This document shows positions 13,322-17,523 of a stretch of DNA of 17,523 nt, one piece after another; positions within the stretch are counted from its first letter, which is position 1; each line of letters starts with the position of its first letter. The translations under genes were made by a program, and so were the position numbers. Where the stretch lies: assembly GCA_037143735.1 (NCBI GenBank), contig JBAWYD010000051.1, forward strand, positions 1 through 17,523, written 5' to 3'. A model generated the notes under the pieces. It was not told where the DNA came from. It saw nothing but the letters and a program-made list of their open reading frames with translations, and searched no databases. Source of the DNA: JAPLJQ01 sp037143735. GTDB taxonomy: Bacteria > Desulfobacterota > Syntrophia > Syntrophales > UBA2185.

Positions 13322-15016
13322 ATGGTGATTAAACAAAAACTCGAACTCACCTGGATCGGGAAAGAGAATCGACCGAGGCTGGAGCCGCGGATTCTGCTGG
13401 AGGATCAGGAGAAGTCCTATCATGCGGCGCATCGCGTGACTGACAAGGACATCTTCGATAACCGGCTCATCTTCGGCGACAATCTGCTGGCTTTGAAGGC
13501 GTTGGAACAGGAGTTTGCGGGGAAGATAAAATGCATCTATATCGATCCACCCTATAATACAGGATCAGCGTTTACGCATTATGACGATGGGCTGGAACAC
13601 TCGATTTGGCTCTCCTTGATGAGAGACCGGCTGGAGTTGTTGCGGTCTTTGTTGTCTGATGACGGGTCGATTTGGATTAGCATTGATGATAACGAAGCCC
13701 ATTACTTAAAGGTGCTGTGTGATGAGGTTTTCGGCCGTGCCAACTTCATGACCACGATTTGCTGGGAGAAGATTTACACGCTGAAAAACTCTGCAAAACA
13801 CTTTTCAGCGATGCATGATTTCATCTTGGTCTACGCCAAAGATTTAGAGAAAGTGACTCTTTATCCGCTTGTTCGGGGTGAGAAGCAGAATGCGGGTTTT
13901 AAAAACCCAGATCAGGATTCTCGTGGCCTGTGGATAGACAGCGCGATGCACGGGCGCAACTTCTATAGCAAAGGAACCTACATAGTCACCAGCCCATCGG
14001 GAAAAGAATTCAAACCGCCACCGGGCAGGTACTGGACCGTGTCAGAAGAGAATTTCAATGCTCTTGATGCTGATAACCGCGTTTGGTGGGGAAAGGATGG
14101 GGGAAATGCACCCCGAAAGAAGACCTTTGAGGATGAGGTGCGGCAAGGTGTTGTGCCTGGCACTATTTGGTTCTATAGGGATGCTGGTCAGAACGCTGAG
14201 GCAAAAAACGAGATAAAGACTCTTTTTGCAGCTGACGGCGAGGTATTCATCACTCCGAAGCCTGAAAAGTTGCTTAAACAGATTCTGACTATCGCCACGA
14301 AACCGGGCAACTTTGTGATGGACTCCTTTGCGGGAACTGGCACAACCGGCGCGGTCGCGCACAAGATGGGGCGTCGCTGGATTATGGTGGAACTGGGAGA
14401 ACACTGTCATACGCACATCCTCCCACGCATGAAAAAAGTGATTGACGGAACGGATCAGGGCGGCGTCAGCAAGGCTGTCAACTGGAAAGGCGGTGGCGGA
14501 TTCCGTTATTTCCGTCTTGCGCCATCGCTGCTCGAAAATGACAAAAGGGGCAACTGGATTATCAGCAAGGAATACAATGCCACGATGCTTGCCTCCGCCA
14601 TGGCGAAGCACGAAGGGTTTGTCTACAATCCCGACGAGACCTTTTACTGGAAACAGGGCAAGTCCACGGAAAAAGACCACATCTTTACCACCACCAATTT
14701 CATCACCATCGAGTATCTGGACAGCATCCATGAGGAAATGCAGCCCGATGGAAGCCTCCTTATCTGCTGCAAGTCCTTCCAGAAAGCCTGCGAAGACAGA
14801 TACGCAAATATTACCGTCAGGAAAATTCCGAACATGCTTCTGGGCCGGTGTGAGTTTGGAAAGGATGACTATAGCTTGAACATCGCGAATTTGCCGTGGC
14901 AGGCGGATACCGAAACACTGGCAGACATTACTGCCGAAATCAGAAGCAAAGAGAAAAAATCAACGAAGCCTTCTTTGAAAAATCAACAGGGACTTTTTGA
15001 CAAGGAGGGCGAATAG
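13322..15016 (+). CDS. mod: Type III restriction-modification DNA methyltransferase (Mod), adenine-specific
   Basis: A 564-aa amino-methyltransferase of the beta order: the catalytic motif DPPYNTG (residues 75-81) comes before the SAM-binding motif DSFAGTGTT (334-342), with the target-recognition region between them (about 140-325). N6-adenine is the expected product. GRRWIMVELGEHC after motif I and the N-terminal DNRLIFGDNLLALK are typical of type III Mod proteins. Mod provides DNA recognition for the Mod-Res complex and methylates one strand. The ATG at 13322 has AGGA 8 nt upstream; TTG 13319 is a possible one-codon extension. It abuts res with no gap. The recognition sequence cannot be read from the protein. 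Confidence 0.92.
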   Translation: MVIKQKLELTWIGKENRPRLEPRILLEDQEKSYHAAHRVTDKDIFDNRLIFGDNLLALKALEQEFAGKIKCIYIDPPYNTGSAFTHYDDGLEHSIWLSLMRDRLELLRSLLSDDGSIWISIDDNEAHYLKVLCDEVFGRANFMTTICWEKIYTLKNSAKHFSAMHDFILVYAKDLEKVTLYPLVRGEKQNAGFKNPDQDSRGLWIDSAMHGRNFYSKGTYIVTSPSGKEFKPPPGRYWTVSEENFNALDADNRVWWGKDGGNAPRKKTFEDEVRQGVVPGTIWFYRDAGQNAEAKNEIKTLFAADGEVFITPKPEKLLKQILTIATKPGNFVMDSFAGTGTTGAVAHKMGRRWIMVELGEHCHTHILPRMKKVIDGTDQGGVSKAVNWKGGGGFRYFRLAPSLLENDKRGNWIISKEYNATMLASAMAKHEGFVYNPDETFYWKQGKSTEKDHIFTTTNFITIEYLDSIHEEMQPDGSLLICCKSFQKACEDRYANITVRKIPNMLLGRCEFGKDDYSLNIANLPWQADTETLADITAEIRSKEKKSTKPSLKNQQGLFDKEGE

Positions 15017-17523
15017 ATGAACAGAATCGCCAACTCCATAAAGAACCGGTTGAGTCTCCGGCCTCCCCAGGCGGAAAGCCTGGGAATCCTTGCTGAGCTT
15101 GCCGATACGCTTTCCCTGCAAAAGAATAATACAGACCTGGCGGCCGAGTTGGAGAAGGTTAAAAGCCTTTATCCGACATGCACGGATTTCGAGAGAAGCT
15201 TTCCTTCGCTTTGTTTTGCTCTGGCCACGGGCGTCGGCAAGACGAGATTGATGGGCGCTTTTATCGCGTACCTTTATCTGGCGAAGAACATCCGGAATTT
15301 CTTCGTGCTTGCCCCCAATCTCACCATCTATAACAAGCTCATCGACGATTTTGCCAACATTACCAGCCCGAAGTATGTGTTTCAGGGCATCGGCGAGTTT
15401 GTCCACAGGAGGCCCCGCATCATTACCGGAGATAACTACGAAGACGTCCGGCAGGCGGAATTATTCAAATACGAAATCCACGTCAATATTTTCAACATCG
15501 GAAAAATTAACGCGGAGACACGGGGCGGCAAATCCCCACGCATCAAGAGGTTGACGGAATGTCTGGGAATCTCCTACTTCAACTATCTCACCAGTCTTGA
15601 TGACCTCGTCGTTCTGATGGACGAGTCGCACCATTACCGGGCGGACAGGGGGATGGAGGTCATCAACGAATTGAACCCGATCATCGGGCTGGAGCTTACG
15701 GCAACGCCACAGATAGAGCGCAGTGGCGGGGCTATCAAATTCAAGAACGTCGTCTATGAATACTCTCTTGCCAAAGCCATCAGAGACGGATTTGTGAAAG
15801 AGCCGGCGGTGGCGACCCGGAAGGACTTCGATCCGACGCATTACACCCAGGATGACCTGGACAGGATCAAGCTGGAAGACGGCATCCGTCTCCATGAAGA
15901 CACGAAGGTCGCCCTGGATATCTACGCACGGGACACAAAGGCAAATCATGTAAAACCTTTTGTGCTGGTTGTCTCCCAGAATACGGAACATGCCCGCAAA
16001 TTGAAGGAGATGATCGTTTCGCAAGGATTCTTCGACGGGTATTACGCCGATAAGGTCATGGAAATCCACTCCAACCAGACCGGCGGGGAAAAGGACGAGA
16101 ATATCGAGAGACTCGTATCCCTGGAACTCCCGTCGAATAAAATGGAAATCGTGATTCACGTGAATATGCTCAAAGAGGGATGGGATGTGACGAATCTCTA
16201 TACCATCATCCCCTTGAGAACGGCCACTTCCGTAACATTGAGGGAACAGACCATCGGCAGGGGCCTCCGCCTGCCCTATGGAAAGAGAACCGGCAGCGAT
16301 AAGGTGGACAAGCTCACTATCGTCGCCCATGACAAATTTCAGGAGATCGTCGATGCGGCAAACAGCCCTGATTCCATCATCCGCAAGGAAAATATCATCA
16401 CCATCGATGCGGAGGAATTGAACCGGCCGAAAGAAGTGATCACAGTTGTATCCAGTATTGAGCGGATGATCGAGGAAGAACAGAACCGGATCGAAGAGAT
16501 CACCGAACCCGACGAAAGAGAAAAAGCCCAGGTCAGCCTGGATGTCCGAAAGATAATCATCGCAACCCTGCCTGAACTAAATACCGCCGTTAAAAACATC
16601 GGCGAATTGAAAAATGAAGACATCAAACAGATCGCAGTGGAGAAGTTCAAACAGAAAATCGAAGCCGCCCCGCAGCCATATCTTTTTGCGGAGGAGATGG
16701 TGCGGCAAGTGCAACGGATCTATGAAGAGATAGTGGACGAATTCACGGAAAAGATTATCGAGATACCCAGGATCGCGATTCTACAGCATGATGATGTTAT
16801 ATCAGGTTTTCACGATTTTGATCTGGATACGAAGAATCTCAATTATCAGCCGGTCTCGGAAGAAATCTTGGTCAAGAAACTGCGGGAACAGGAAGACGGC
16901 ATCGATATTGTCATCGGAAAGGGCAGGATCGTCTTCGATATCCCGGAGAATATCATTGTCAACGAGCTTATGAACTACTCTGAAATCAGCTATGACGATC
17001 AGACGGAATTGCTTTACAAGCTTGCCGGCGAGGCCGTGGAGAAATTCAGGTCATACCTTGAGGACGACAAGATGATGAATGTGGTGCAATACCACAAAAA
17101 GGAGATTGGCCGGTACATTCATTCCCAGATGATGGAACACTTCTACTGTAAAGCACCGGCATTTAAGAAACCGGACGTGTTGCCTTTTTTGAAAATTGAG
17201 GAGCACAATTTATCCAAGTATACAAAAGACAGCATCCACCACTACACCGAGACCATAACCCCGACAAATGCGGTTCCGAGCAAGGTATTCAGCGGCTTCA
17301 AGAAGGCCTGCCACAACCTTTACAAGTTCGATTCCAAAACGGAGAAGGATTTTGCGGTCATTCTGGAGCAGGACAGAGAGGTTTCAAAATGGCTGAGACC
17401 GGCGGCAAAGCAGTTCAGGATTTACTGGAAACACAATTCCCGGCAGTATCATCCCGACTTTGTGGCAGAGGCGAAAGATGCGATCTATATGATCGAGACG
17501 AAGAAAGAAGCGGATATCGAGAC
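15017..17523 (+). CDS. res: Type III restriction enzyme Res subunit (3' end outside window)
   Basis: The frame is open from ATG 15017 to the right edge, 835 residues, without frameshift. Helicase motifs: Walker A ATGVGKT (70-76), DESHH (202-206), LTATP (227-231), a motif V region around EGWDVTNLY and motif VI QTIGRGLRLP. The nuclease site is at the edge: PDF with D814, then ETK with E827 and K829, preceded by a TEKDF helix, giving a PD-(D/E)xK core. Type III Res proteins have about 900-1000 residues, so little is missing. Res hydrolyses ATP to move along DNA and cuts beside an unmethylated site when two complexes meet. The ATG directly follows the mod stop codon (15014-15016), and AAGGAGG lies inside the mod 3' end, so the two are co-translated. 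Confidence 0.92.
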   Translation, partial: MNRIANSIKNRLSLRPPQAESLGILAELADTLSLQKNNTDLAAELEKVKSLYPTCTDFERSFPSLCFALATGVGKTRLMGAFIAYLYLAKNIRNFFVLAPNLTIYNKLIDDFANITSPKYVFQGIGEFVHRRPRIITGDNYEDVRQAELFKYEIHVNIFNIGKINAETRGGKSPRIKRLTECLGISYFNYLTSLDDLVVLMDESHHYRADRGMEVINELNPIIGLELTATPQIERSGGAIKFKNVVYEYSLAKAIRDGFVKEPAVATRKDFDPTHYTQDDLDRIKLEDGIRLHEDTKVALDIYARDTKANHVKPFVLVVSQNTEHARKLKEMIVSQGFFDGYYADKVMEIHSNQTGGEKDENIERLVSLELPSNKMEIVIHVNMLKEGWDVTNLYTIIPLRTATSVTLREQTIGRGLRLPYGKRTGSDKVDKLTIVAHDKFQEIVDAANSPDSIIRKENIITIDAEELNRPKEVITVVSSIERMIEEEQNRIEEITEPDEREKAQVSLDVRKIIIATLPELNTAVKNIGELKNEDIKQIAVEKFKQKIEAAPQPYLFAEEMVRQVQRIYEEIVDEFTEKIIEIPRIAILQHDDVISGFHDFDLDTKNLNYQPVSEEILVKKLREQEDGIDIVIGKGRIVFDIPENIIVNELMNYSEISYDDQTELLYKLAGEAVEKFRSYLEDDKMMNVVQYHKKEIGRYIHSQMMEHFYCKAPAFKKPDVLPFLKIEEHNLSKYTKDSIHHYTETITPTNAVPSKVFSGFKKACHNLYKFDSKTEKDFAVILEQDREVSKWLRPAAKQFRIYWKHNSRQYHPDFVAEAKDAIYMIETKKEADIE

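Noticed and set aside
6777..17523. Assignment of the island to DISARM or BREX
   Set aside because: There are no DrmA, DrmB, DrmC, PglZ or BrxC-like genes. The methyltransferase and nuclease are a type III Mod-Res pair.

Overview
This window reads as a chromosomal segment of a Gram-negative bacterium. It encodes lipopolysaccharide inner-core enzymes (heptose epimerase, CMP-Kdo-type synthetase). Protein style and moderate GC content suggest a deltaproteobacterial (Desulfobacterota) lineage, but that placement is an inference. Every convincing gene is on the + strand.

Left part (1-6458), housekeeping and envelope: the 3' half of an AlkD-like DNA alkylation repair gene, a TrmJ-type tRNA 2'-O-methyltransferase, then a tightly packed operon of kdnB (iron-containing-alcohol-dehydrogenase-family Kdo 8-oxidase), kdnA (PLP sugar aminotransferase), hldD and kdsB. 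A near-consensus sigma70 promoter sits in front of the operon, with its -35 box over the trmJ stop codon. Together kdnB, kdnA and kdsB form the known route to 8-amino-3,8-dideoxy-manno-octulosonate (Kdo8N), the amino variant of Kdo best known from Shewanella; hldD supplies the heptose added to the same inner core. A divergent PlsC-like acyltransferase with an altered HX4D motif follows.

Middle (6459-6776): a non-coding junction with a REP-like palindrome, a weak promoter candidate and a terminator-like hairpin.

Right part (6777-17523, open at the edge), an accessory defence island: an SNF2-type helicase of the kind found beside type III restriction-modification genes, a class II Fic AMP-transferase with its own strong promoter, an 84-aa winged-helix remnant, a degenerate piece of a second helicase 3' end, a DUF3800 nuclease-like protein, an AbiJ-like HEPN protein, and type III Mod and Res genes. 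HEPN, mod and res are packed with 0-12 bp between them and look like one operon. Res keeps both its helicase motifs and a C-terminal PD-(D/E)xK nuclease site. The likely picture is a type III restriction system with an SNF2 accessory helicase. Additional toxin-like or nuclease-like cargo (Fic, DUF3800, HEPN) appears to have collected between helicase and mod, with scars of past gene exchange around 11100-11400. No tRNA, rRNA, CRISPR array or complete insertion sequence was recognised.
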